Assembly: GCF_031882575.1 (NCBI RefSeq)
Contig: NZ_CP134772.1
Location: forward strand, 4,972,501 to 5,036,500
Source of the DNA: Pseudomonas sp. VD-NE ins
GTDB lineage: Bacteria; Pseudomonadota; Gammaproteobacteria; Pseudomonadales; Pseudomonadaceae
Length of the DNA: 64,000 bases
Direction of reading: 5' to 3'
Shown: positions 22,901 to 32,452 of the stretch, in pieces
Position numbering within the stretch: the stretch's first letter is position 1
Layout of the letters: the number at the start of each line of letters is the position of its first letter
The notes under the pieces: model-generated
Databases searched by the model: none
Told to the model about the DNA's origin: nothing
What the model saw: the letters and a program-made list of their open reading frames with translations, nothing else
Program-made: the position numbers and the translations under genes

Positions 22901-25900
22901 CCACGGACTTCTACTCCAGCCTGTTGTACGCGCTGCCGGATGGCGAGCGTCAGAGCCTGAACCTGCAGATCGGCCAGGGTGCTGCGCTGAAAGCGGCAAT
23001 TCGCGAGCGAACACTGGAGCGTAACGCTTTGCGCACAGTGATGTTCGACACACCGATTCGCCAGCCTGCCGTGGACACACTGCGCCTGGCAGGTTTGGGA
23101 GATGAGCAGCCGAACCTATCAAGACGCCTTGAAGATGCGAACTTTTTTGAAGCGGGCGAACTGGGCGCAATCAGCATAGAGAACCAGGACTTTCTGACCA
23201 CCACGGGCCGGCCGATCACCAGCCCCGAAGCGCGCGTGCAAGCGCTCTATCGAGGCATGTCCACCGAAGAAGCGCAAAACTTTGTCGCCGCGTTCCGCAA
23301 TGATCCGGGAGCGTTCAACGCCGAACTGGCCAGGGGTCGCAACGAATACGCCAGACTCAGCGATGACTTGAGCCGCTGGGAGCACGACGTCCCCACCCAT
23401 CACCCAGCGACCGGCCAGCCATTGAGTTACATCGAACGCCGTGCAGCCCAGCAGAATCGTGCGTTGTTCAGGGACGCGGTGCTGCGTTGCTGGCGTCGGG
23501 AAACCCGCGGCCCCGCCGGGCATATGTTGCAGATTGCGCAACCGGTATTGGGTGACCTGCCCGCGCTGGAAGCAGATTTCAGCCACGTCCACATGCTGTC
23601 CATCAATGGCAGCGCCAGCACCGGGGCCGTGGACGCCTTCATGCAACGTTTTCCGAGCCTGAGGTATCTGGATGCACAAAATCTCGATATGCCAAGCCTG
23701 CCCCCGTCCGTTGCTGCAATGCCCAATCTGCGCCAATTGATCTTGCGCAATTGTGGTATCAAGCACTCGGCTGCCAACCAGCAAGTGCTGACATCCTTGC
23801 CCAATCTCTCGTTACTGGATTTGCGGGGCAATCCATTGGGCACGCCTCCCGACATCAGCGCGATGGCCCGGTTACGCTACCTCAATCTGTCGAACACGGG
23901 CATCTCCACGCCGCCCGCCAATGTGCTCGATCATCCGCATCTGATCGTCGGCAATTTCGAAGGCAACCATCTGACGGAAATACCGGAACCCTTTTTCAAC
24001 CTGGCCAGTTCCCTCAGTGACGGTTTCGGTTTCGCCGACAACCCGCTGTCGACCGCCACACGCGAGAAGCTGAAAACGTTCTATGAGCAAACCGGCAAAC
24101 ACTTTGGGGTCGGCGCGGAGCCAGCGGATGTTCTGCGCACCACAACGTTGTTTCCTGCCCTGAGTGCCGAGCAGGCCAGTGAGTTGCTTTATCGACTTCC
24201 AGGCACATGGAGCGAAAGCCTGACCCAGCTCGCCCGTTGGGAAAACGAGTTCACCACGCTACAGATCGAGCTCGGCGAATGGGTCAACCAGATTCCTGCA
24301 CTCGACCCCGTGTTCCAAAGGCCATTGACGCTCAATGAGCAAACGCTGGAACGCGAGGCGAGGCGCGTGTTCAGTCAAAAGCTGGAACAGTTCTGGCGCT
24401 CCAGAACATTCACTGGCAGAGAGTCCGAACTGACCGCAACGCTTGGTTTCATGGGTGACCTGCCGGCACTCAGCGCCAACTTCGACCACGTCTCGCGACT
24501 GACGCTGATGGGCAATAAAACCGTCACGGCAACCCTGCCATTCCTCCAGCGCTTTACCAATCTGACCACGCTGGAGATGCACGCCTTTGACCTGGAACCG
24601 ATTACGCTGTCACAGATCAGGCAGCCTCACCTGCGTGTATTGGAGCTCAACGACTGCGGTGTCGTATTGACCCCGGAGAACGAGGCCACACTGCTTTCTC
24701 TCAACAACCTGCACAGACTGGATTTGAGCAACAACCCCTTGGGGACTTTTCCCGATCTGAACCTTCTCCCCGAACTGACTCACCTCGACCTGTCCAATTG
24801 CGGCATCACCGCAGTGCCCGATGGGGTGGCCAGCCACCCGAATCTGGACACGGCCATTTTCAACGGTAACCGCATCACCGAAATACCCGATGAGCTATTC
24901 GAGCTGTCGGGCGATCTGAGTGACAGCCTGGATTTCTCTGAAAACCCGCTGTCGCTTGCCACACGCAACAAGATCAAGACCTTTTTCCGACGTACCGGTT
25001 ACGATTTTGCGGTGCGCGCCGAAAACACCGACATCGCCCTCACACGACAACTGTTCCCGGCCCTGGACGAGCAACAGGCCAGCGATCTGATCTACGACTT
25101 GCCCGGAACAATCACGGACAGTCGTACGCAGCTCGTGGCATGGCGGGCGGAACTCAATCAAATGACAGCGAACCTGAACTCTTGGGCAACACAGGTTCCA
25201 AGCGTACATCCCGTGACTGGAGAGGTCCTCACGCCGATCGAGGTGTTTGATCAGTTCGCGGCGCGGTCCGAGTTCGGACAACTGCTGGAGCGGTTCTGGC
25301 GCTACAGAAATGGCGAGTCAGGCATGCGCGCGGACTTTCTCGAAGCCGACGCGAAGTTTTTCGGTGACTTCCCCCAACTGACAACCGACTTCAGTCATGT
25401 TTCAACGGTGAAGCTCAAGGGCAACGCTGCCATTGGTGCTCCGGACGGGTTCATCAATCTGTTCACCAATGCACGTGAACTGGCGCTGCGACAGTTTCCA
25501 CTGGGTGAAATCCCCCAGACCGTGACTCAACTGTCCAACCTGACGGAACTCACGCTGAGCGACTGTGGCGTGACACTCACCCCCGCCGATCAGAGCACAC
25601 TCGCCACACTCAACGGCCTTGAACTTCTGGATCTGAGCGACAACCCACTGACGGTAGCACCTGACCTTCAGTCGCTACCGGCCATGCGTGACATCCTGCT
25701 GTCCAATACCGGCATTACGTCGCTGCCAAATGGCCTCGCCACTCACCCGAGCCTGAAAAACGCCCTGCTGAACGGCAACCGCATCACTAACCTGCCCGAG
25801 GCTTTTTTCAGCCTCGATCTGGACCTCGCCGATGGCGTCAGTCTGGCCAGCAACCCGTTGTCCCTGGCCGCTCGCGAACGCATCAAAACCTACTACGTCG

Positions 25901-27813
25901 AGCACGGGCGCCTGTTTGACGTCATGCCGGACGTCGGTGACCTGGCCAGCGCGCAAAGGCTGTATCCGTGGATGGACATCGATGACGCCAGTCACATGAT
26001 CTATCACCTGCCCGGCACACTGCAGGCCGGCACCGATCAACTGGTGCGCTGGGAAGCGGAGATCAGCCAGATGATCAGCGATCTGAGCGCCTGGTCCGAA
26101 CGCGTGCCCGTGCGCAATCCTTCGACAGGCGAACACTGGGACGCTGTAGAACGAACGACAGAACAACTCAGGAGAAAGCGGTTCAGTCAGCAACTTGAGC
26201 AGTTCTGGCGCGCCAGAACCGTCGACAGGCCGGAACTGCGACTCAACACGCTGGAAATCGAGGCGCCTCTCGCCGGTGAGTTACCGACGCTGACGGCCGA
26301 CTTCAATCACGTCATCCGCTTGTCCATCCAGGGTAATCCGGCCTTGAATGCTCCGGATGGGTTTCTCGCACGCTTCGGCGGATTGCAGTCTCTGGAGATG
26401 CGCAATTTCGCCCTGCGCCGGTTCCCCTCGGCACTGACAGCCATGCCGGGTCTCGAAACGCTGACGTTGAGCCGTTGCGGTGTTGAATTCGATGCGGCGG
26501 GACAAGCGACGCTTTCCACGCTGACGCGACTGAAAGAACTGGATCTTTACGGCAATCCCTTGGGCACCGCACCGGATATCCGCACCTTGCCAGCGCTGAC
26601 GACCCTGGACCTCACACGCACAGGGATCAGTCAGATTCCCGTCGGCGTTGGGCAATCGCTGCGGCTGCGTGATGCCTTCCTCGGCGAAAACGCGATCGTG
26701 GAGTTGCCGGAAGACTTGCGAGGCCTTTCCGCCAATGGCGTCGTCCTGAGAGCCAATCCGCTCTCCGCTGCGTCAAGAGAACGCATAAAGATCTTTTCCC
26801 GGGACTCTTATCAGTACCTGGGCGTTACGGCCGACCCGGAGGAAATTGCCTTGGTACGAGCACTGTACCCCGCCATCAGCGAAGTAGAAGCCAACCGCCT
26901 GATCTATCGTCTGCCCGGTACATTGGCCGATGGCCATAGCGAATTGCTGCGGCGCCATAACAACCTCACCACGCTGCTCGGCGAGCTCGATGTGTGGGTG
27001 AGAGAAACGCCACGAGACCCGCTCACGGGCACCGAGCTGGAGGGCGAAGCGCTACGCCTGGAAAATGCCCGGCGCATGGGCTTCAGGGATAACCTGGAAG
27101 GAGAGTTACGCAAGGCGCCAAGGTATCTTCCGTCCACTGAGGTTACGCTCGACCTGTCTTTAAACGGCGAGCTGCCGGCACTGAGCGGACGTTTCGAGCA
27201 AATCAGAGAATTGACGCTGACGAGCACCGCCAATGTACCGCCTCGAGTTGACCGACTGCTTGAGCTGTTCCCGAACCTGGAGGAACTGAATATCAAGGGC
27301 TATCCACTCAACGAAATTCCCCTGGCGGTTTTCGACATGAACCAGCTGACCGACCTGAGATTGCCGCGCTGTCGCATCGTCCTGACTGAGCAAACCGTGA
27401 ACGCACTGGCAGCCATGAAAAACCTGGAAGGACTGGACTTGAGTCACAACCCGCTGGACCGGGCACCCGACCTGAGAAACCTGCAGAAGTGTCAGACGCT
27501 GCGCTTGAACAACACCGGACTGACCGACGTCCCGACCGGCCTGTTTGGCATGCAACGATTGACGTACGCAGACCTTTCGGAAAACGCCATCGCCGAACTC
27601 CCTGACCCACTGCCTGCTCCCGGTGACGACAGGCCGGTGACCTACAACTTCAGTGAAAATCCATTGACCCCCCGGAGTCAGCGCAGCCTGGCGACGTACA
27701 ACGCGGCAAATGACCTACGACTGCTCGAGGAGCGCAGGAGGATGGACGAAATACACAGAGCGCTCGAAGACTTCGAGGATTCAGATTTTTCCAACGGTGA
27801 AGAACAACCATAA
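19993..27813 (+). CDS. giant leucine-rich-repeat, dermonecrotic-toxin-like protein (2606 aa)
   Basis: ATG 19993 is chosen because AAGGA lies eight bases upstream; an in-frame TTG at 19957 has no such site. Residues 1 to about 1080 resemble the N-terminal part of large Pseudomonas proteins called dermonecrotic toxin/DUF6543, with a hydrophobic stretch at about 433-520 (VQTAALIVAPFVPVLGEAMM) that may insert in membranes. From about residue 1085 five modules of some 301 residues follow. Each has a helical part (LYPAISEVEANRLIYRLPGT-like, then a WxRxxP-type segment) and a short LRR block (LxxLDLSxNPLGTxPDLxxLPxLTxLDLSNxGIxxVP). The tail (about 2570-2606) is charged. Relatives often end in a NEL ubiquitin-ligase domain; none is visible here. 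Role in host or competitor interaction is inferred. Confidence 0.85.
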   Translation: MQQADGLPSSDSTDTDSPQNPDSHYQPLRDRLPDWLGSASETRRLALTNITPQRSSNLHTAPAAQHEALNDLNIAHWNAQSAVDRSLEHLQDASAFAEPLLRQALKKDFDLDVDVRNTFVRLYIPATTPWFPIRTGTRAWTVSLLDAALHNFEEKETDENAFEPDSTFITRPSVTGQFMTLPWIKAKLSIAAFTRLCRTLDIGAQYKTRLEENLGYTDPMVASVLRLKIDTSQKAAMKAALQWARMNRDVSESYFRLIDAVLDGMKGLYVGGAPVLCHDMGMLCAPLTGIVVFAPDLYISRTAARVVAYVPDDPEHPFKEYATTYDLIVELTRQLRSKDYQEFFSRFVNHEHRGFFFSTLNSRLSQLKWHPTEPGSSLPAWRDTPVERPDLQTTLTPFQDNLWQHFYQAKLNKIFNDARVIAVPTAVVDQKARWAFWDSVTNIISTIVQTAALIVAPFVPVLGEAMMAYMAYQMLDEVFEGIIEWGQGRTTEAFEHLMGTLESMIQLGMFAVGGAIGAGEFRKVLPKEIVAFIDRFKPVQLANGKTRYWDPDLARYEHPAVPDASSTPNELGLHPHQGKQLLPIEDARFAVSESPVPGQYRIEHPTRADAYQPVLRHNGAGAWHTELEQPLGWDTDTALRRIGPAVESFSPAERETILQVSGVNEDAVRKMHADQQTPPPLLADSIQRFKIDQELQRLVDRLESDVADEYRRADPVAQLQLLTEHGRWPSNQRLRLVDRQGELIWQSSADETLPLTELDQSSLIGDDLLKTLLYSLDEQQTKALLAEPFGGPTPSLDVRSQTLRKQLAHLARRHRSSLFEARYQALQSIDDPLARQLSQHPPALPASVTRELLDTASGEELLQISAGQLPPRQQELMQLASQEVRITRAYEGLELNAVNNPDSDALALHSLKLLPGWSGDVRIEIRDGHYEGAALDSIGREDAPAQKVLVRQPDGRYQPFDDRGQELHSSTDFYSSLLYALPDGERQSLNLQIGQGAALKAAIRERTLERNALRTVMFDTPIRQPAVDTLRLAGLGDEQPNLSRRLEDANFFEAGELGAISIENQDFLTTTGRPITSPEARVQALYRGMSTEEAQNFVAAFRNDPGAFNAELARGRNEYARLSDDLSRWEHDVPTHHPATGQPLSYIERRAAQQNRALFRDAVLRCWRRETRGPAGHMLQIAQPVLGDLPALEADFSHVHMLSINGSASTGAVDAFMQRFPSLRYLDAQNLDMPSLPPSVAAMPNLRQLILRNCGIKHSAANQQVLTSLPNLSLLDLRGNPLGTPPDISAMARLRYLNLSNTGISTPPANVLDHPHLIVGNFEGNHLTEIPEPFFNLASSLSDGFGFADNPLSTATREKLKTFYEQTGKHFGVGAEPADVLRTTTLFPALSAEQASELLYRLPGTWSESLTQLARWENEFTTLQIELGEWVNQIPALDPVFQRPLTLNEQTLEREARRVFSQKLEQFWRSRTFTGRESELTATLGFMGDLPALSANFDHVSRLTLMGNKTVTATLPFLQRFTNLTTLEMHAFDLEPITLSQIRQPHLRVLELNDCGVVLTPENEATLLSLNNLHRLDLSNNPLGTFPDLNLLPELTHLDLSNCGITAVPDGVASHPNLDTAIFNGNRITEIPDELFELSGDLSDSLDFSENPLSLATRNKIKTFFRRTGYDFAVRAENTDIALTRQLFPALDEQQASDLIYDLPGTITDSRTQLVAWRAELNQMTANLNSWATQVPSVHPVTGEVLTPIEVFDQFAARSEFGQLLERFWRYRNGESGMRADFLEADAKFFGDFPQLTTDFSHVSTVKLKGNAAIGAPDGFINLFTNARELALRQFPLGEIPQTVTQLSNLTELTLSDCGVTLTPADQSTLATLNGLELLDLSDNPLTVAPDLQSLPAMRDILLSNTGITSLPNGLATHPSLKNALLNGNRITNLPEAFFSLDLDLADGVSLASNPLSLAARERIKTYYVEHGRLFDVMPDVGDLASAQRLYPWMDIDDASHMIYHLPGTLQAGTDQLVRWEAEISQMISDLSAWSERVPVRNPSTGEHWDAVERTTEQLRRKRFSQQLEQFWRARTVDRPELRLNTLEIEAPLAGELPTLTADFNHVIRLSIQGNPALNAPDGFLARFGGLQSLEMRNFALRRFPSALTAMPGLETLTLSRCGVEFDAAGQATLSTLTRLKELDLYGNPLGTAPDIRTLPALTTLDLTRTGISQIPVGVGQSLRLRDAFLGENAIVELPEDLRGLSANGVVLRANPLSAASRERIKIFSRDSYQYLGVTADPEEIALVRALYPAISEVEANRLIYRLPGTLADGHSELLRRHNNLTTLLGELDVWVRETPRDPLTGTELEGEALRLENARRMGFRDNLEGELRKAPRYLPSTEVTLDLSLNGELPALSGRFEQIRELTLTSTANVPPRVDRLLELFPNLEELNIKGYPLNEIPLAVFDMNQLTDLRLPRCRIVLTEQTVNALAAMKNLEGLDLSHNPLDRAPDLRNLQKCQTLRLNNTGLTDVPTGLFGMQRLTYADLSENAIAELPDPLPAPGDDRPVTYNFSENPLTPRSQRSLATYNAANDLRLLEERRRMDEIHRALEDFEDSDFSNGEEQP

Positions 27814-27850
27814 GCGCAGTGATCACTGGCCAGTGTTGGCCAACCAGTGT

Positions 27851-28831
27851 CTAGCCGCGTTCAGGTGGCACTGACGACAATTCGAACGGGCTGCTGCTGC
27901 GCCGCTGGTTGCGATCTTCCCGCGGCGTGGCACCGAAGAAGTTGCGATAGGCGCTGGAGAAATGCGGCCCCGAAGAGAAGCCACACGAAAGGCCGATCTG
28001 GATGATCGACTTGCTGGTTTGCATCAACATTTGCCGTGCCTTGTTCAGGCGCAATTCCAGGTAATACTGGCTCGGCACACGGTTGAGGTATTGCTTGAAG
28101 ATCCGCTCCAACTGCCGACGGGACACGCACACATGCTGGGCGATTTCGTCGGTGGTCAGCGGTTCTTCGATGTTGGCTTCCATCAGCAACACCGCTTGGG
28201 TGAGCTTCGGATGGCTGGAACCGAGACGGTTCTGCAACGGGATGCGCTGACGCTCGCCACCTTCGCGGATGCGTTCAACCACCAGTTCTTCCGAAACCGC
28301 ACCGGCCAGTTCCGCACCGTGATCACGGGCCAGCACCGCCAGCAACAGATCAAGCACCGACATGCCGCCACACGCGGTCAGACGATCGCGATCCCAGTCG
28401 AACAAGTGACTGGTGGCGATGACTTTCGGGAAGCGCTCGGCGAAATCGTCCTGCCAGCGCCAGTGCACGGCAGCGCGATAACCGTCGAGCAAACCGAGTT
28501 GCGCCAACGGGTACACACCGGCGGACAGACCGCCGATGACCGTGCCCGCACGCACCAGTTGCTTGAGCGCACTGCTAAGAGCCGGGGCCAACGTGGTCGG
28601 CGGCTCATCAGCGAGCAGGAATAGTTTCTGGAAGTTTTCGAGCTTGCCGGTCCAGGCTTCACCGGGTAATTGCCAGGCACCTTCGGCCGGTGGCTCGGCT
28701 TGCAGGAACGACAGTTCGTAAACCACGTCCGGGTGCACACGCTGAGCAACACGCAAGGCTTCCTCCGCCAGCGCCAGCGTCAACGCTTTAGTGCTGGGCC
28801 AAATCAGGAAACCAATTCGATGGGCAGTCAT
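27851..28831 (-). CDS. argR: arginine-responsive AraC/XylS-type regulator ArgR
   Basis: The 326-residue protein has a GATase1/DJ-1-like N-terminal domain (GFLIWPSTKALTLALAEE, VIGGLSAGVYPLAQLGLLDG) that senses arginine, and a C-terminal AraC double helix-turn-helix (about 220-310: LTTDEIAQHVCVSRRQLERIFKQYL, IIQIGLSCGFSSGPHFSSAYRNFF). It is unrelated to the enteric ArgR hexamer. In P. aeruginosa it activates aru and aot and represses arginine biosynthesis. MTAHRIGF at 28831 is the family start. The gene follows aotP, as in P. aeruginosa. Confidence 0.93.
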   Translation of the reverse strand: MTAHRIGFLIWPSTKALTLALAEEALRVAQRVHPDVVYELSFLQAEPPAEGAWQLPGEAWTGKLENFQKLFLLADEPPTTLAPALSSALKQLVRAGTVIGGLSAGVYPLAQLGLLDGYRAAVHWRWQDDFAERFPKVIATSHLFDWDRDRLTACGGMSVLDLLLAVLARDHGAELAGAVSEELVVERIREGGERQRIPLQNRLGSSHPKLTQAVLLMEANIEEPLTTDEIAQHVCVSRRQLERIFKQYLNRVPSQYYLELRLNKARQMLMQTSKSIIQIGLSCGFSSGPHFSSAYRNFFGATPREDRNQRRSSSPFELSSVPPERG

Positions 28832-28924
28832 GGGCGGGCAATCCGAAGCGAAGAACAGTGATGAAGGCATGGGCCAATGCTAGCCCGTAAATGAACACAA
28901 ATCTTGAAACCAACACCGATCCAT

Positions 28925-29014
28925 TGTGGGAGCTGGCTTGCCAGCGATGGCGATATGTCTGTACCAGATATGCAATCTGATACTCCGCTATCGCTGGCAA
29001 GCCAGCTCCCACAG
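28925..29014. repeat. REP pair between aotP and argR
   Basis: Inverted copies of GTGGGAGCTGGCTTGCCAGCGA (28925-28947 and 28990-29014) occupy the 243-bp aotP-argR gap. Confidence 0.85.
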
Positions 29015-29074
29015 GGATTGGAGCCGGCTTTCAGGTCGCGAAGCATGACCTAATCTGGTGCATAACGGCAGCGA

Positions 29075-29839
29075 TTACTTGAGGCTGCCCGAGAGGAATT
29101 GTTGCAGACGTTCCGATTGCGGATTGACCAGCACTTCGCGCGGGTTGCCGCTTTCTTCAACAACGCCTTTGTGCAGGAACACCAACTGGTTAGACACTTC
29201 ACGGGCGAAGCCCATTTCGTGTGTCACCACAACCATGGTGCGACCTTCCTGAGCCAGTGCTTGCATGACCTTCAGCACGTCGCCCACCAGTTCCGGGTCG
29301 AGGGCCGAAGTCGGTTCGTCGAACAGCATCACTTCCGGTTCCATCGCCAACGCACGGGCAATCGCCACACGCTGCTGCTCGCCACCGGACATGTGCCCAG
29401 GGAACGCGTCTTTACGATGGGCCACGCCGACCTTGTTCAGGTAGTGCTCGGCTTTCTCGCGAGCTTCAGCCTTGGAGACGCCGAGTACATGCACCGGCGC
29501 TTCCATGATGTTTTCCAGCGCGGTCATGTGCGACCACAGGTTGAAATGCTGGAACACCATCGACAGGCGCGAACGCATGCGTTGCAGCTGTTTCGGGTCA
29601 GCGGCTTTCAGCGCGCCGTCCTTGTTCGCTACCAGTTTCAGCTCTTCGTTGTTGAGCAGAATCTTGCCCGCGTGCGGCTGCTCGAGCAGGTTGATGCAGC
29701 GCAGGAAAGTACTTTTGCCGGAGCCACTGGAGCCGATGATGCTGATCACATCGCCGGCTACCGCTTTCAGGGACACGCCCTTGAGCACTTCGTGACTGCC
29801 ATAGCGTTTATGCAGGTCTTGGACTTCAAGTTTGTACAT
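29075..29839 (-). CDS. aotP: arginine/ornithine ABC transporter ATP-binding protein AotP
   Basis: The 254-residue ATPase shows Walker A GSSGSGKST, the signature MSGGEQQRVAIARALAMEP, Walker B VMLFDEPTSALDPE and the H-loop VVTHEMGFAREV. It energises uptake through AotQ/AotM. The ATG at 29839 gives the family start MYKLEVQDLHKRYG. It sits 23 bp after aotO in the operon aotJQMOP. Confidence 0.95.
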   Translation of the reverse strand: MYKLEVQDLHKRYGSHEVLKGVSLKAVAGDVISIIGSSGSGKSTFLRCINLLEQPHAGKILLNNEELKLVANKDGALKAADPKQLQRMRSRLSMVFQHFNLWSHMTALENIMEAPVHVLGVSKAEAREKAEHYLNKVGVAHRKDAFPGHMSGGEQQRVAIARALAMEPEVMLFDEPTSALDPELVGDVLKVMQALAQEGRTMVVVTHEMGFAREVSNQLVFLHKGVVEESGNPREVLVNPQSERLQQFLSGSLK

Positions 29840-29862
29840 GCGGTCGGTTCTCACAAAAACAG

Positions 29863-30975
29863 TCAGTCGTTGAGCAAGCGCCCGTGACGCAGCGCTTCGC
29901 GCCCCGCCACCTTGGCCAGCCAGAAACCGGGTTGGGCATAACGCAGCCGTTCAATGGCAAACAGCACCCCGGAGGTACCAGCACACACCGTGCTGACCCG
30001 ATCGGACAGAGGATCAATCACTTCAAAAATCTCGTCGCCGGCCTCGACCCATTCGCCGGGCTTGCGCAGAAAACTCACGACGCCCGGGTGCGGTGCGAGC
30101 AGCAACTCGGTGCCCTCGAAAGGCATGCCTTCACAGGCTTCGTGCGCCGGGTTCGGCCACTCGCCGGTGATCAAGCCCTGCTCGGCGAGGAACGCGAGAA
30201 TGCCTTCTGCATAGGCGCAGGCTTCAGCGCGACCGGTGTCGGCCTGACCGCCCAATTCGATTGTCGTCGCCAGACAGGCCAGCGGAATCTGCGCATCGGG
30301 GAACTGCCGCGACAGACGCAGCCACGGCAACGAGCAGGCTTCATCGAACGAGCTGCCGCCGGAATCTTCCGCGAGCAGCCCCACCTTCACACTCAGGTGC
30401 GCAGCCAGCGAACGCCACTGCGGCCAGTGCTGCGGCAACGCGTACATGTGCAGCGCGGCTTCGGCATCGCAGTGCAAGTCCAGCACCACATCAGCGGTGC
30501 AAGCGTGGCTGAGCAACACGCGCTGCATGCCTTGCAACTGGTTGCTCGCCTCCGGCAATGCCGCCAGATGATCAGCCATCGCCTGACGGATCAGGCGCAC
30601 ATTGGCGTGCGGATCATCACCGAGGCTGTCGGCCAGCGCGGCGGCAACCGGCGCACTCAGCTCGACGAAATCACGGTTGAAATTCTTGCCGCTGCCCGCT
30701 TCAAAACGGCCCTGGTGATTGCCTTGCAGCAATTGCCCGAGACCCAACGGATTGGCGACCGGCACTAGTTCGATGACGCCGTTGAGCAGGCCTTTGGCTT
30801 CGAGTTCGCCGAGGCGCTTTTTCAGCTCCCAAGCGGTGCGCATGCCCGGTAATTCGTCAGCATGGAGGCTGGCCTGAATGTAGGCCTTGCGCTCGCCGTG
30901 GCCAAAGCGGAACACGGAAATCTTGCGCTCGCTGCCCAGATGGCTCCACGGCAATACGTGGTCGATGCGTTCCAT
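29863..30975 (-). CDS. aotO: AotO, succinylglutamate desuccinylase/aspartoacylase-family protein
   Basis: This 370-residue M14-like protein is encoded within the arginine transport operon. Metal-binding motifs are visible: ASLHADELPGM (His/Glu, about residues 37-41) and VLDLHCDAEAALHMY (third ligand). Its P. aeruginosa counterpart lies in the same operon position and was reported as not needed for uptake, so its substrate is unknown; deacylation of an arginine derivative is a guess. It starts one base after the aotM stop. Confidence 0.88.
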   Translation of the reverse strand: MERIDHVLPWSHLGSERKISVFRFGHGERKAYIQASLHADELPGMRTAWELKKRLGELEAKGLLNGVIELVPVANPLGLGQLLQGNHQGRFEAGSGKNFNRDFVELSAPVAAALADSLGDDPHANVRLIRQAMADHLAALPEASNQLQGMQRVLLSHACTADVVLDLHCDAEAALHMYALPQHWPQWRSLAAHLSVKVGLLAEDSGGSSFDEACSLPWLRLSRQFPDAQIPLACLATTIELGGQADTGRAEACAYAEGILAFLAEQGLITGEWPNPAHEACEGMPFEGTELLLAPHPGVVSFLRKPGEWVEAGDEIFEVIDPLSDRVSTVCAGTSGVLFAIERLRYAQPGFWLAKVAGREALRHGRLLND

Positions 30976-30976
30976 A

Positions 30977-31675
30977 TCAGTGCTTCCGCGGGGCCAGGTA
31001 GCTCAACCAGCGACGCTCGGCCAGTTTGAACAGCTTGACCAGAATGAACGTCAGGCACAGGTAGAACACGCCAGCGGTGATGTACGCCTCGAACGGCAGA
31101 TAGAACTGCGCGTTGACCGTGCGCGCCGCACCGGTGATGTCGATCAGGGTGACGATGGAGGCCAGACTGGTGGTCTGCAGCATCATGATCACTTCGTTGC
31201 TGTACTGCGGCAGTGCCCGGCGCAGGGCCGATGGCAGCAGGATGCGTTTGTACAGTTTGAAGCGCGACATGCCCATGGCCTTGGCCGCTTCGATCTCACC
31301 GTTCGGCGTAGCCTTGAGGCTGCCGGCGATGATCTCGGCGGTGTAGGCGCTGGTGTTGACGGCGAAGGCCAGACACGCGCAGAACGTTGCGCTGGACAGC
31401 CACGGCCACAAGAAGCTTTCGCGTACCGCTTCAAACTGCGCCAGACCGTAGTAGATCAGGAACAGTTGCACCAGCATCGGCGTGCCACGGATCACGTAGG
31501 TGTAAAGCCACGCGGCGCCGTTGACGACCGGGTTCTTCGAGACGCGCATCAGCCCCAGCGGCAGGGCAGCGAGCAGACCGAAAAACAGCGACAGCGCGAG
31601 CAATTTGAGGGTGGTCAGCAGGCCGCCGAGGTACAGCGGCATGGCCTCCCAAATGACGTTGTAGTCGAAGATCAT
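30977..31675 (-). CDS. aotM: arginine/ornithine ABC transporter permease AotM
   Basis: A 232-residue HisM-type permease with about five transmembrane helices and the cytoplasmic EAA loop (GEIEAAKAMGMSRFKLYKRILLPSALRRALP) that docks on AotP. The start overlaps the aotQ stop by four bases (ATGA), so the two are translationally coupled. It forms a heterodimeric channel with AotQ. Confidence 0.94.
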   Translation of the reverse strand: MIFDYNVIWEAMPLYLGGLLTTLKLLALSLFFGLLAALPLGLMRVSKNPVVNGAAWLYTYVIRGTPMLVQLFLIYYGLAQFEAVRESFLWPWLSSATFCACLAFAVNTSAYTAEIIAGSLKATPNGEIEAAKAMGMSRFKLYKRILLPSALRRALPQYSNEVIMMLQTTSLASIVTLIDITGAARTVNAQFYLPFEAYITAGVFYLCLTFILVKLFKLAERRWLSYLAPRKH

Positions 31676-32361
31676 AGATCAGCCGCCCTTACGCCTACCG
31701 AGTAGCGCTTCTCAAGGTGACGCAATGCCAGCAACGAGACACTGGTGATCACCAGGTACATCGCCGCCACTGCGAGGAAGAAGGTGAAAGGCTCGCGAGT
31801 GGCATCTGCCGCCTGCTTGGCCTTGAACATCATGTCTTGCAGACCGACCACGGAAATCAGTGCGGTCGCCTTGGTCAGTACCAGCCAGTTGTTGGTGAAG
31901 CCCGGTATCGCCAGGCGAATCATCTGCGGCACCATCACCCGGAAGAACACCTGAAAACTGCTCATGCCGTACGCCATGCCCGCTTCAGCCTGACCTTTCG
32001 GAATGGCCATGAACGCGCCACGGAAGGTTTCCGACAGGTACGCACCGAAGATGAAACCGAGGGTGCCGATACCGGCGGCCAATGGATTCAGGTCGATGTA
32101 ATCGTCATATCCGAGCATCGGTGCGACGCGGTTGAGCAAGTCCTGACCGCCGTAGAAGATCAGCAGGATCAGCACCAGATCGGGAATCCCGCGGATCACC
32201 GTGGAATACAGATCGCCCAGCCAGGCCAGCCAGCGCACCGGCGACAGGCGCAACGCGACACCGATCAGCCCGAGAACGATGGCCAGAGCCATGGACGACA
32301 AGGCGAGCTGAAGCGTCAGCCATGCGCCATCGAGGATGACAGCCCCGTAGCCTTTCAACAT
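31672..32361 (-). CDS. aotQ: arginine/ornithine ABC transporter permease AotQ
   Basis: A 229-residue HisQ-type permease (MLKGYGAVILDGAWLTLQLA start) with the EAA motif KGQAEAGMAYGMSSFQVFFRVMVPQMIR in its C-terminal half. It pairs with AotM in the inner membrane. A 91-bp spacer separates it from aotJ, which probably allows higher expression of the binding protein. Confidence 0.94.
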   Translation of the reverse strand: MLKGYGAVILDGAWLTLQLALSSMALAIVLGLIGVALRLSPVRWLAWLGDLYSTVIRGIPDLVLILLIFYGGQDLLNRVAPMLGYDDYIDLNPLAAGIGTLGFIFGAYLSETFRGAFMAIPKGQAEAGMAYGMSSFQVFFRVMVPQMIRLAIPGFTNNWLVLTKATALISVVGLQDMMFKAKQAADATREPFTFFLAVAAMYLVITSVSLLALRHLEKRYSVGVRAADL

Positions 32362-32452
32362 GATTCAGGTCCTCGAAAGTTGGGATGAAAAAATGGCGCA
32401 AACCGCAGAGATCCTGTTGCTTGCGCCATTTCGGACTTGTCGCAGAGACGTC

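Noticed and set aside
27000..27813. NEL-type ubiquitin ligase domain at the end of the giant LRR protein
   Set aside because: After the last LRR block only about 45 residues remain and no ligase-like cysteine motif is seen.
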